From contig JAUCBJ010000603.1 of assembly GCA_032718475.1 (NCBI GenBank), positions 1 to 64,000 of the forward strand: 64,000 nucleotides of DNA. Reading direction: 5' to 3'. The position numbers and the translations under genes were made by a program. This DNA comes from Nemertoderma westbladi (taxonomy: Eukaryota > Xenacoelomorpha > Nemertodermatida > Nemertodermatidae). Shown here in pieces: positions 53,996 through 64,000 of the stretch. The notes below the pieces were generated by a model that ran no database searches, was not told the DNA's origin, and worked only from the letters and a program-made list of their open reading frames with translations. The stretch's first letter is position 1, and each line of letters opens with the position of its first letter.

Positions 53996-56877
53996 TCACC
54001 CTGTCCCCCCCCCCACCGGTGTATTTGATACTGGGGTTGATGTTAATATATTGGGGGCCATGCACCTATCCGCAATAACTCTTCCCTCCCCTGGATATAT
54101 GTTATGCCCTTGCATGCTGTAGTCATACTGCTGTGCTGGTACCGGTATAGGCCTATCCACTTCTGGCCTACCTACCGGTATATACTCCGCGACTTCCGGG
54201 TTTAATCCCGCCATCCGTGCTACCCTATCACCTACGTTATCTCTTCCAGCATGGCCTATAGTATGTGCAGTAAGGCCTACAGTATGTCCTGCAATCTGTA
54301 TGTGTCACTCGGGATCGAAGTTTAACCTTCTCGAATAATCCTCCCCGGAGCTACCGTATTCTCGATCAGCAGGTATATCCCGTCGGGAAGTTTCTCTTCG
54401 ATCCCCTCTACTGCTCTCGTCCTCGTACCGGTACACCCTGTACCCCTCTCTTGGCGTGTAGTACGCCTCGTCAGGTCGCATCTCCCCGGGACGACGGCAA
54501 TCTCCCAGAGTTCGACCCCACTGACTCTCCGTCTCCATCTCTACTACCGACAGCTCGCTATCCGTCCTCGCTCTCCTGTCGTTCGCGACGACACTTCTTC
54601 TACTCTCTTCCCTTCTTCTCTCTGCAGTACAGTATCCCCGCTTGTGAGATCTCTCGTCGACCTCCCGGTTAAACTCCACTGTTCTTCTTCCCTCTTCTGA
54701 TTGGGCTCGATGTCTCGTCGCTCGCCCTCTCGCGACGTCAACCTGTCTCTCTCTGCTCGATCGCACGCCGCTGGGGATACTCGTAATCCCCCTACTATTC
54801 TCCATCGCCGGGTGCTGCGGTTCACCTAATTCGCCCCGCGCATTATCCGCCGACGCCTGTGGGGTACTCCCTGCCCCCCCCCCCTCTCGCCGCTAATCCC
54901 TCATTGTGGGGCTCCTGCAGCCCCCCCCCCCCCCCACTCGCCACCTATCACTTCTCTATCTCTTACTTCACTTCTACGCCCCTCTCTAGTCGACGCACTA
55001 ACTCTACCGCGACTGGGTCTATTCACCCCCGCCTCTCCCTCTGTCACTGTGTTGCCTGGTAGGCTCCCGTCGGGTTGACTCAACCCCGCTACTCCCTGCG
55101 CACTAACTACGTGGCCTACCAGGCCCCTGTCGGGCTCTCTCACCCCTGCCACCTCCTGCCTACTGATTACGTGGCCTACCAGGCTCTCATTGGGGTTTCT
55201 CACCCCCGTTACTCCCTGCCTACTGACTACGTGGCCTACCAGGCTCTCATTGGGGTTTCTCACCCCCGTTACTCCCTGCCTACTGACTACGTGGCCTACC
55301 AGGCTCTCATTTGCCGGGCCACCTGCGTCCGCCACGTTTATATTAATCTTCTATATCTTCTTTATCTAATATTCTTATCTTCTAAATCAATTAAATTATT
55401 TTGCACACCTAAATTAGAAACGAGATTATTTTGGTCGTTTGAATTAAGATTGTTATTTGAATTATTTTGCGTAATTATATTATTTGAATTATTTTGTATA
55501 TTCGGATTTAAATTATTATTTAAATTATTCGAATTATTTTGTAAATTTATATTAGGGTCGTTCGGATTTAAATTACTACCATCGGGCAAAATATTATTTC
55601 CTGCAATGAAAGTTTGGTTAGGATTATCCACTACGGTACTATTAATATTAACGTCCTCTGCTGTATTATTATTATTACCCCCCCCCCCCCCCCCCCGCCC
55701 GTACGGTCACACCAGTCTTGGGTCTGTCATCCGGTCCCTGTAAGTGGGATATTGATAAATGTTTCCATAACTTCTGGCTCCTCGTAAACACTACCCGAGC
55801 CAGCCTCGCTCTCTGACAATCCCATCTGCGCCAGTTCCAGTCGGCGCTTCTGTTTGGCCTGATATTGCATAAGCCCCCTTAGCCGGGCATGCATATCATC
55901 CCGCACACGTTTTCCCGCTCTCTCCCTCTCCCTATCCTCTCGTAAACTCTGATAGGCTAACTCTGCCTCTCTCGCAATCCTCTCAAGCCGTCTTGCCTCA
56001 CGCTCTTTTCGCTCACCCTCTTCTCTCGCCTCCCTCGCCGCCTTGCGCTCTTTATGTTCACTCTGCTCTCTTGCCTCACTCGCCTCCCTCGCCGCCTCAC
56101 GCTCTTTACGTTCACTCTGCTCTCTCGCCTCACTCGCCTCCCTCGCCGCCTCACGCTCCTCTCGCTCCTTCCTTTCCCTCGTTTCTATCTCCTCACACTC
56201 CCTAAAATTTCTCGCGACCCTCTCGGCTCGGCCTTCTCTTTGTTCTCTCTAGCCAGTTCTCTCTCCCTTTCCAATAACGCAGTTCCCTCCTCCAACTCCC
56301 TCTCCAACTCCTTTTGGTCTAACGCCACTATATCGAGCTGGCACGCCAGATCGATTTCTAACACCCTTCTTACTTTTGCAGAGGATGTAGCAGACTTGTC
56401 GGTTGCGACGGACTCCCGTCGCCTCCCCGTCCTACTAACTTTCCCCCTCTTTCTGGGGTTCTCAGCGACCGACGAGACCGAATCCTCGGGGTTAACCTCA
56501 GATTCTCGCTCGTGCGGTCCCGCCCAACCCACTAACTTAATTCCCCTGGCATCCACTAAGTATGGCCCTATGTACACTACACCAGGCTCCATACCCCTAG
56601 ACTGCCACAACTCGAACAGTTCGGTGGCGACCCCTCTCGCTCTTTCACCCGCCAACTCTCCTTGCCCAAAGCGAACTAGATAGTTAAAATGTTTGTTCGA
56701 CTCACCTAGTCGCTGATCTAGTTTCACCTGGTCTAGTTTTGCTCCCTCTTTAGCTTCCTTCATCTGCTTCCTCGTCGCGTTGTAGGCCCGTCGGAGCCGG
56801 TCGCTAACTCCGACGTCCTCGTCGCCGACATCCCCTCTTTCTCTCCATGTTCGGCGTCGTACCGGCGGCCCCACCAT
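53996..56877 (-). CDS. Gag region of element C, broken into several frames at G tracts
   Basis: Several minus-strand frames follow one another. 56877-56185 starts with ATG and is charged and helical. An unlisted Glu/Arg/Ala-rich coiled-coil frame with no ATG covers about 56210-55730. 55631-55362 is Asn-rich. 55335-54901 holds four copies of an 18-residue repeat (core NESLVGHVVSRQGVTGV). 54805-54305 is Arg/Glu/Ser-rich. 54214-53996 is a short Pro-rich piece reaching the pol frame. Frame changes fall near runs of C on the plus strand (19 at 55678-55696, 15 at 54921-54935, 11 at 54874-54884, 10 at 54005-54014), i.e. G runs in the RNA. No enzymatic domain is recognised. It is probably one Gag protein broken by homopolymer length change; sequencing error is possible. 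Confidence 0.6.
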
Positions 56878-57186
56878 CGCCGTTCCGGTAGGCCGTCCGT
56901 CGCCCTCGGCCTGTGGCTGGCCGGCGACATTGGTACATCGTACGCCCTCGTGCGTCGACTCTTCCTCCCTCTCTGGTAGATGGCCGCCCTCCGCCTGGGC
57001 TATCGGGTCATTCGTGGTCGACGATCCCGGCGTCGTGGGTCGATACCGTCGCGTCGCGGCCTCGCAGATCGTTTAGTCCGTATCGTCCGGGGTCCGTGGC
57101 GGTGTCGTTTCTCCTTCTTGGCTCATCTTTTATCGGTGGCTGGCAGTCACAGTTTTGATAGTAGGGTGGATGGGTAATTCTATTAC

Positions 57187-58021
57187 TGTGACGGGATCAG
57201 TGGATCCCAACCGGTATGTGGTTTATGTACGCGTCCCCGCCGTGTGAATGAAAAAGGGTTTGTTGTTGTTCCGATAATGTTGATGAATATAAAATATAGT
57301 ATACTAGCAGGCAATACCCGAGGCATGTTACCCAGTATTTCCCGCTACCAGCATATGCCTACTGGAGTACTGATACCGGTATAGGCCTACTGACGTACCG
57401 GTACCCAGTACTGGTACCGAACGTGAATTATACTTTTCGAAGAGTGGCCTATAACGACCGCTGGTTAAAGTTATACACACATGCCAAGTCCCAGCGCAAT
57501 CCTTCTGCCCGTTTTGGAGGAGTTCGAACACAGAGAGAGAGAGAGAATTTGATTTTTATAGGTATAGATAATGAGCAAACAGATAGCACAGTTGAAGTAC
57601 AGAATGATCGGTAATATTGAATGTGATGGTGATGGCGGTTATGGTAATAGAATGTTACCGTACTGCCCTAACTGACTGAGCAACTGAGTAAACTGAATGT
57701 GTGATGAAACACCGACCGGTAATATACTACACTACATTGGCCTGTTACTTAGCTGATGCCTTCCTGTCCCCCCATTGGTTGATAACCCAATTCTCGGCTC
57801 CCACCTCTGTGGGAGTGTTTCCCCCTGGTTACTGTTACTTTCTCTCTCCCGGAGGCTTAACCTCTGACCTCCATTGTATACGGCCGTTTGGGGGTTCGTT
57901 GCCCCCGTTTATTGGGGGTGGTACGAGGTTGATTGGCAATCAACCTCGTGCTTCCCAATATTGCTCAAAGGCGCCGTCTCCCAACTTTATGGGGTGGTTA
58001 GCGGAATTGAATCCGCTAACA
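57187..58021 (-). repeat. 5' LTR of element C, with a 265-bp insertion
   Basis: Matches 43678-44247 except for 265 extra bases at 57304-57568. It has the same TGTGA start, GCTAACA end and hairpins. Followed on the right by the target duplicate ATTGT and then by B's gag. Confidence 0.92.
57304..57568 (-). mobile_element. Short retroelement (SINE or LINE 3' end) inserted in the 5' LTR of element C
   Basis: This segment is absent from the other LTR. Read on plus, it ends with GTTTTGGAGGAGTTCGAACAC, a run of GAGAG, then TTTGATTTTTATAGGTATAGA. The last parts resemble the conserved tail of many invertebrate non-LTR elements and their SINEs. It lies close to the TATA-like segment of the LTR on its upstream side, so it could affect transcription. 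The strand call is uncertain. Confidence 0.5.
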
Positions 58022-58026
58022 ATTGT

Positions 58027-58600
58027 TTTTTTATATTTACTACTTTATCTTCCAAACCCTCAACTGGTCCACGGACCTGGATATATTTTGGGCCAACTGC
58101 CTGAGCAGCTTGCCCATCTCCCACCGCCCTTGCTCCATCCACTCAACCGCTGGTGTGGGAGATGCCAACGGAGTGGCTGGACGGCCCATCGGGCGATGGG
58201 GGACGACCCTTGCCCGAATGATTTATATTCATCGGGCTTACCGCCAACCTGTGATTCAGGGATTTGGCTACTGGTGAAGGGAGTATTTGTACTTCCTAAA
58301 GGAAATCTAGAATCGGGTTCGAACAGTAAGGGAGCCTCCACTAATGGGGTAGACCACCTAGTTATCTCAGGCTCGTCTAGAATAGTGGGAAGCCTATCAG
58401 ATTCGAATACTTGGGTGATTAACTCGGCAGATTTTAAATCTGTGCTCGCCAGTTCTCTTCTCACCGGAGGGGGCAAGTTGGGCAACTTGCGTCCTATGGG
58501 AGCTTGTCTACATCCATTTGAGGTGGATTTGTAACTCCTACATTCTGATTCTGTCGTCGTACCTTCATCTGAGGTGGTAATATTTGACTGAGAAGGCTGT
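58027..58600 (-). pseudogene. Gag N-terminal remnant of element B
   Basis: The minus-strand 141-codon frame 58485-58060 (LPPPVRRELASTDLKSAE, LPTILDEPEITR, SRFPLGS) matches residues about 320-400 of element A's Gag (LPPTVRKQLASTDLGSTE, LPTIVDEPEIIR, SRFPLST). It continues, across element C, at 43677. Upstream Gag sequence is lost: at 58601 the sequence jumps into the LTR. Confidence 0.85.
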
Positions 58601-58601
58601 T

Positions 58602-59176
58602 ATTTGAGCTAGGCAATTGTGACTAGTCTTCCCCTCCGCTTACCTCAGTAATCAAGAAAGCCAAGAGAGTTACCGGTTATTCGTAAGTATTCTCCAAACA
58701 TTAGCATTAATCAAATAGGTTACAAACCACAATATATTATAACAGCATAAAACAGTATATAGTATGTAGTGGCAGCAGTGTCAACAGTCAAACAGTGCAA
58801 GTTTGATTATCAGTGAGAGCAAGTAAGTAAGTTATTAGATTGGCGTTCTATGATCTCTCTGGCAGCTGATGTTTCTGGGCAAAGTCAGAAAGTCCGAGTG
58901 TGTCAGGAAGTCACAGGCAGTGAAGATTTGCCGTATTGCGTCATTTTATGTATATCACAAAGGCAGGAAATCGAAAATCGCGCTGATTGGCCGAAATATA
59001 ACATGAGCTCTATGCATAAATAAACAGCTGGCAGATTTCGTCATTTGCAACTCAAAACCAAAACAGACGCTAGAGGGCATAAGCCTATAAATTCTATAGT
59101 GCTATAAAATAATGCTGGCACTTTTAGAGTAGTTCGCGAATTGCACAAAAACATTTTTGCCGCAAAAGCTTTAACA
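58602..59176 (-). repeat. Truncated 5' LTR of element B
   Basis: Corresponds to 32325-32888 of the 3' LTR plus the terminal GCAAAAGCTTTAACA. About 480 bp of the LTR together with the leader and Gag start are deleted. Ends at the CATAT target duplicate (59177-59181). Confidence 0.87.
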
Positions 59177-59181
59177 CATAT

Positions 59182-60149
59182 GCTAAGGCTTCGCTCACTT
59201 CGTGGCACGCCCCACAATAAATTAATTAGCTGCGTAGCAGTACAAATACATTGGTTTATGATTAAAGTTGATTAGCATTGTATTCACTAACATTTATCAA
59301 TAATGAAAATTAGATACCCAAAATTAGTAAAGAATTAATTGTTGTTAATATCTATGGAACATGTTTTCCTATTTTGAGGATCTAACTACAGCTTGGAAGG
59401 AGAGAGATAAACTTGGGTTTGTTTGCAGTAGGACGTTGAGGATCTAACTACAGTTTGGAAGGAGAGAGATAAACTTGGGTTTGTTTGCAGTAGGACGAAT
59501 TTATTAAATGTTGTTGCTCGAGACTGCGAAAAATAGGTAATCCGATAGATAGCCAAGAAAGTAGAGAGTTTCTCAATATCAATCTGAATGGATTTTTAAT
59601 TGAAAAATCCCTTTTACTTGAAACAATTACCTTTTTCTCACTAATATTTTTACAAATGAGTGAATAAATCTAACATTGTTTTACTAATATTCCAGAAATT
59701 AGTTAAAAAAAGTAAAAAATTAGTTAAAAGAGTCTTTTTTTTAACAAATTTTTAAATTAGTTAAAGAAAACTTATTTAAACTAAATAAATAACTAAATAA
59801 CTACATAAATTCGTGTAAAAATCAACCAATCAGATAGAATTAGTTGAATTTCGCTAAACTGAAAATTAGTGAAAAAAGTGATAATAAGTTTATTAATTCA
59901 ATAAAAGATAAATCAATAAAATGTGCAGAGAACGCGGAGCACGGAAGGGAACCCCTTTAAATAATTAAATTAGGGGATATTAATGTAGGGGGTATATCGC
60001 AATGTGGACGCTATGGATAAAATATTATCACAAGCGGCTTAAATTAGTTCTGATCAGTAGAATTCAAGACATTCGAAACAGACTGGTGCTCAATATTCGC
60101 ATGATGGTAGATCAGAGTGCAATCACGATGATATGCGAATAGGTCTGAG
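59182..60149. other. Unannotated AT-rich sequence with a 62-bp duplication
   Basis: No gene seen. Two near-identical 62-bp copies lie at 59375-59498 (each starting TGAGGATCTAACTACAG). The rest is AT-rich with A/T runs. Confidence 0.6.
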
Positions 60150-60418
60150 ACCGCAGCACTCCATTTTCTCGGACAGTGCAGCACTCCACTTTCTCGGACA
60201 GTGCGGCAATCCATTTTCTCGGACAGTGCGGCACTCCACTTTCTCGGATATTGCAGTACTCCACTTTCGCGGACAGTGCGGCATTCCACTTTCTCGGAAA
60301 GTGCAGCACTGCCCTGTCCGAGACAGTGCAGCACTCCACTTTCTCGGACAGTTCAGCACTCCACTTTCTCGGACAGTGCAGCACTCCACTTTCTCGGACA
60401 ATGCAGCACTCCACTTTA
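60150..60418. repeat. Minisatellite, ~26-bp unit (CACTCCACTTTCTCGGACAG)
   Basis: About ten units of ~26 bp with scattered changes. The open frames of 86-172 codons across it on both strands are repeat artefacts reading the same peptide over and over. Confidence 0.93.
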
Positions 60419-61502
60419 TTTTATTACTTCTACTAACAGAAGAACTTCTGATAATTCCAGCACCAATCTCGAAGGAAAAGGGCATTAATTTTGCAATATT
60501 GCATATACTATTACAACTCAGTAAGTTGGCATACAGTTTGTATCATTATACTACTATTGGTTGTATTCTCGAAATTATACACTCCAGCCAATGTTGCTTT
60601 TACAAAGACTACATTAAAGAATATGCACATGCAGTAGCCGAAACAATGTAGTACTGTAATTGGTGATATAAACATTATATTTTACTCTGTCCTGATTTGA
60701 TTTTACCTTTTACTGTGTGGTGTGCATTACTAGCGGTCATATATTGAACTGGTTGTGTAAATATGTTGGTGTTATACGGTTTTAAGAATATTCGATTTGT
60801 AGAATGGTTTTTCCGTACATATTATATTAACTAACATCAATAACAACCATTACCACAAAAAGCGTACACTTTAAATATCCCACCACGTCTCCAAACACCA
60901 ACATAAACAGTGTTAAATTAAATAATAACTTTTATTCCTAAAATTCCATTTCGTTGTTTAGCTGAAGTCAAAGGTATTAAGAGGTCAAATGTACTTTTTC
61001 TTCAGCGGGAGAAAAGGAGTGCCATAGAGACACAAGTTCAAATTTAAACACATTACTTTATTTAGGGAAAATAAACTACTATCCTGTTATTTCACGGGAC
61101 CTCCGCAGGTCGATTGAACCCGGATCAAATATTTAAACTTATACGTTTTTTTTTTGGAAAAGATATGCCATATGAAGACAAAAGAAACAATTCATTAATG
61201 TGTTTGAAGCGAATTTATTATCGCCTTTGTAAAGTTTTATAAACCAGAAACTAGAATATAAATGATAAATTTTCTACAAATTTGTGAGAGAAGTTAGTGA
61301 GAAAATATGAAAATAGAAATTTCTGGTAGAAGGAAATTTAAGAATAAAATTACAAATTACAAGAAAAACAATGTCCTTTTAACACATCAAGGGGTCAGAC
61401 GGAAAAAAGCTATTTGTTATTAATGTAATAAATATGGATGGTATTTTTCTCTGTATTAGCAATAAACACTACCCTGTACTGTCCGTTGTGTACTCCTACC
61501 CA
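60419..61502. other. Unannotated sequence downstream of the aerolysin-like gene
   Basis: AT-rich, no gene or repeat recognised. On the minus strand this is the 3' flank of the gene at 61503-62507. I see no perfect AATAAA close after its stop; an ATTAATAACAAAT stretch about 90 bases past the stop is the nearest A-rich candidate. Confidence 0.45.
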
Positions 61503-62507
61503 CTAACACGCCCTCAACTGTTTGACATAATCGTAAGAAACTCTAGCACCACTGGACGTTTTTTCTATAGTCTGGAACTGGTTAGCTTTGACATTAAATG
61601 GCCCATACTTCCCGACAGCCTGTTGGAGGATAACTTTTGTATGGGGTGGAACCGCAGCGCAAACTTCGATTGTTGTTTCCAGAGACCAGGTCTTAGATGA
61701 GGTTGCTGACCACTCCATACCAATTGAGGAAGTCACACTGGCAGAGAAAACTTTCTTAAACCCACCTTCGACAGTGACTTCGGTACCAATAGATATTGTG
61801 TATGAGTGTTCATTAGTAACACTCGTTCCTACAGTCTCCGAGTACTTGCATGACCCTTCACCTGAGCTTTGCGTGTTGTCGAGGCTGCAAACTGTTACCC
61901 AGAAATCGATGGCACCCCAGTCTTCCTTTGTACCAATCTTCCAACCATGGAACTCAGTGTAGCTGGGATCGTAATGATCAAAGGACGCTACATTCACTTT
62001 CCCTTTTTCGGCCGACGGATGAGCCGTGATGTATTTAAAATGATTTTTCTCCGATTGAATCCATAGTGTGTCTTCATTAACATTGATGTACATTTTCCAT
62101 TTCTGATTATCATTTGTTATAGAAAGAGCGTCTCCCTTCACACAATTGTTGCCATAGACGCATACTATCTCAGGATGGCGTTCCAAATATTTTCCTCGAG
62201 CCGTTTTTATTGATACACGATTATAGCCCTCTGGGAGGAATGTTACTTCGTATCTCTCATATCCCGTCACACAGTTACTACATTTATTATACAGGAACAA
62301 ATCGTCATTTGAGGCGGATACGAGTTTTTCATGGTGGGAGATTAAAATGATTTTATCATCACCAACGTTCAAGGATCCTGAGGCGTCGGCATTCCCAATA
62401 TGGAACCGCCACAGTTGTTTTTGGCTGGTTACTGGAACTGACCCTTGTGGAGCTCCGAATCCAGGCGCAAATAAGCCGATTAGTATGAAAGCAAAAATAT
62501 TGTGCAT
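61503..62507 (-). CDS. Secreted beta-trefoil/aerolysin-like pore-forming family protein
   Basis: 334 codons in one exon, ATG to stop. Residues 1-19 are a signal peptide (hydrophobic, ending GFGA). Residues about 25-195 read as a beta-trefoil resembling fascin or agglutinin domains (WRFHIGN, YEVTFLPEGYNRVSIKTARG with GKYL). Residues about 200-334 are Ser/Thr-rich alternating beta strands typical of the aerolysin/natterin fold: the insertion-loop-like SASVTSSIGMEWSATSSKTW, then VPPHTKVILQQAVGKYG. About nine cysteines after the signal peptide could form disulfides. Family members bind glycans or membranes, oligomerise and form pores; uses in animals include defence, venom and digestion. Which applies here cannot be told. 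It is the only host-like gene in the window and is intact. An intron upstream of the ATG is possible. I assign the fold from pattern alone. Confidence 0.8.
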   Translation of the reverse strand: MHNIFAFILIGLFAPGFGAPQGSVPVTSQKQLWRFHIGNADASGSLNVGDDKIILISHHEKLVSASNDDLFLYNKCSNCVTGYERYEVTFLPEGYNRVSIKTARGKYLERHPEIVCVYGNNCVKGDALSITNDNQKWKMYINVNEDTLWIQSEKNHFKYITAHPSAEKGKVNVASFDHYDPSYTEFHGWKIGTKEDWGAIDFWVTVCSLDNTQSSGEGSCKYSETVGTSVTNEHSYTISIGTEVTVEGGFKKVFSASVTSSIGMEWSATSSKTWSLETTIEVCAAVPPHTKVILQQAVGKYGPFNVKANQFQTIEKTSSGARVSYDYVKQLRAC

Positions 62508-62646
62508 TTTATAATATGTGTCGCTGATATGGTTCGTATCTTACGATATGGGTAGTATCTGTGTAAGTCGCTGATATGGTTACTATCCTAAAGTATTTAG
62601 TACTGTAGTAGTTATTGTATGTGATATGGATGGCTTTACAGAGCTG

Positions 62647-62684
62647 TGGGATGCCACTACTGTCATGGACACAGTGGCATCCCA
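62647..62684. other. Perfect 12-bp inverted repeat upstream of the aerolysin-like gene
   Basis: TGGGATGCCACT (62647-62658) and its complement AGTGGCATCCCA (62673-62684) flank a 14-base loop that can pair further (TGTC/GACA). It lies about 140 bp upstream of the ATG of the minus-strand gene. It could be an RNA hairpin in a 5' leader, a dimeric binding site, or the trace of a small transposon. Confidence 0.6.
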
Positions 62685-62871
62685 AGCGAGTAGATAATGG
62701 CGATTCGAAGGTGCTAGGTTCACACCTTCCACACATTTACTGTTGCCCAGTGGTTCCATGGCCGAATGCCTAGCAATTACAGTATATCGTTGACCATAGC
62801 GTGTATGTGATGATGTTTTGCATTATGCTTACAGGGTAGACATCGAAGATTAAGTAAGTCTCAAGATATTA

Positions 62872-63286
62872 GGACAATTGCGACCCGTTCAATTGCGACC
62901 CATGATTTTTATTTCAAAACATGGGTCGCAATTGACCGGGTCGCAATTGTCCGGGTCGCATTTGTCCGGATCCAGATAAAAAGATGTAATGTATATCATT
63001 GATAAATATCATTGTATATCATTGATAAATATCATTGTATATCATTGACAATTGCGACCCGGACAATTGCGACCCATAATTTTTATTTAAAAACATGGGT
63101 CGCAATTGGCCGGGTCGCAATTGTCCGGGTCGCATTTGTCCGGATCCAGATAAAAAGATGTAATGTATATCATTGATAAATATCATTGTATATCATTGAT
63201 AAATATCATTGTATATCATTGACAATTGCGACCCGGACAATTGCGACCCATAATTTTTATTTAAAAACATGGGTCGCAATTGGCCG
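62872..63286. repeat. Tandem array of fold-back units (~174 bp, about 2.4 copies)
   Basis: Each unit contains a fold-back: GGACAATTGCGACCC and a second AATTGCGACCC on the left arm, a short A/T loop, and CATGGGTCGCAATTG then CCGGGTCGCAATTGTCC on the right. These give arms of about 33 bp. An ATCATTGATAAATATCATTG-type spacer follows. The second and third copies are almost identical, the first is older. Confidence 0.9.
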
Positions 63287-63289
63287 GAC

Positions 63290-64000
63290 TCCAAGTCTCA
63301 ACAGGGCTCCACATTGGAATTAGTTTAGGGCTACATAATCATACAATGGTACACGGATTGTTATGGATGAGTGTTGTTGAGCTTCAATCCTAATTGTATA
63401 CAGATATCGGTTTTCAAACTAACAACATGCAAAGCTCTAAAAACACCATTCTGTCCAATTGACTTAATGTCTGTTGATGGCTCTGTAGATGGCTCTGTAA
63501 TTTCTTGGAAACAATCATTGCCCAGGTAGTTTACGTATCATCTTAAAATTCTCCCAGAGTGAGCGAGGCCCCCTCAGGGAATTCTAATAGGATTCCCACT
63601 CGCTGTTATGAGTTTGATTGCATTCCAACGATTCTTGTACAATAGTCCGCTAAAACGAAGTCTAACAGTCACCTAGAAGGGTGATTAATTTGTGCGCTGA
63701 GTGCTGATTAATTATAAAACTGAACACTGAAAACTAAACCCACTGACACAACTTGGATTTTAGTGTATCATTTTCCAATTATGCCCAAAGTATGACGACA
63801 TATTTCTAGTGTGGTCCCCCTAGAATTATCCTCCCCAGCAGAGGAAAATCCAGTACTTATTTAGCTACCACTCAAGGATGCAAGGCAAAGAGATGCACCT
63901 GGTAAGTCCTTTTAAATAAAAAATGTGCCAAAAGTGCCAAAATAAAAATGCCCTTGCCCCCTCTGTAGGAAAACTCATTTTGTGCCCCAGTTGAGACCCT
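63290..64000. other. Unannotated sequence at the right edge
   Basis: No gene, repeat array or element end is recognised in this stretch. Confidence 0.5.

Larger units (their letters stand above)
43678..58021 (-). mobile_element. BEL/Pao LTR retrotransposon C, 14.3 kb, with extra 3' ORFs
   Basis: Flanked by the 5-bp duplication ATTGT (43673-43677 and 58022-58026) inside the gag remnant of element B. LTRs read on plus TGTGA...GCTAnCA: 570 bp on the left and 835 bp on the right, the difference being a 265-bp insertion in the right one. Coding is on the minus strand: gag (56877 to about 54000), protease-RT-RNase H-integrase (53946-48841), then exonuclease-like (47560-46271) and zinc-knuckle (45722-44952) frames in the env position. 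A polypurine tract (GAGGGGGAG on the minus strand, 44256-44248) adjoins the 3' LTR. No clear primer site was found. The LTRs differ by roughly ten substitutions by eye, so the insertion is young. Confidence 0.93.
31840..59176 (-). mobile_element. BEL/Pao element B, decayed, carrying two nested retrotransposons
   Basis: Outer ends: TGTTCG at 31840 and TTTAACA ending at 59176, flanked by the 5-bp duplication CATAT (31835-31839 and 59177-59181). Its LTRs are diverged relatives of A's, and its coding remnants match A's Gag-protease and a BEL/Pao RT. Ty3/gypsy element E (33078-40209) and BEL/Pao element C (43678-58021) interrupt it. Removing them leaves about 5.9 kb. B itself lacks the outer part of its 5' LTR, part of RNase H, all of integrase and any 3' ORF. 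Confidence 0.88.

Noticed and set aside
60123-60651. Overlapping frames of 80-172 codons on both strands
   Set aside because: Produced by the 26-bp minisatellite; the peptides are the repeat read in different frames.

Overview
This is animal (metazoan) nuclear DNA, most likely from an invertebrate. The evidence is BEL/Pao retrotransposons (a lineage known only from animals), a Ty3/gypsy element, a Polinton/Maverick-type element, long AT-rich non-coding stretches and a secreted aerolysin-fold protein. I cannot name the species. The window is almost entirely mobile and repetitive DNA. The only plausible host gene is the aerolysin-like gene near the right end (61503-62507, minus).

Layout. 1-1178: end of a plus-strand BEL/Pao element with its 3' LTR (D). 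1179-2021, 15143-19240, 20131-23345 and 29415-29735: one ~31-36 bp satellite, broken up by insertions. 2022-15142: BEL/Pao element A on the minus strand, with two LTRs of exactly 1192 bp and a 5-bp target duplication. It keeps gag-protease and a 3' ORF but has lost most of pol. 19241-20130 and 29736-30630: two copies of a single-copy-like segment. With the flanking satellite they show a tandem duplication of ~4.4-5 kb. 23346-29414: a 6.07-kb element with ~390-bp terminal inverted repeats starting AGTAGTAGGG and a 6-bp target duplication. It encodes one C2H2/acidic/coiled-coil protein from a recognisable promoter. I read it as a non-autonomous or divergent Polinton-type element.

31840-59176 is a three-layer nest. 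Element B, a decayed relative of A with target duplication CATAT, is split by Ty3/gypsy element E (33078-40209, plus; target duplication AAGT in B's pol) and by the 14.3-kb BEL/Pao element C (43678-58021, minus; target duplication ATTGT in B's gag). E and C look young. E has complete RT, RNase H and integrase, a tRNA-Pro-type primer site and one in-frame stop between protease and RT. C has a near-complete pol, a gag region shifted in frame around long G tracts, and an unusual 3' region with a DEDD-exonuclease-like ORF followed by a zinc-knuckle ORF. Its 3' end and U3 form a chain of strong hairpins.

The most notable possibility is a shared 3' (env-position) zinc-knuckle protein in two different BEL/Pao lineages, joined in C to a nuclease-like domain. 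Next are the Polinton-type element with its promoter, palindromic arrays and single gene, and the hairpin chain in C. All similarity statements are by eye; no database was searched.
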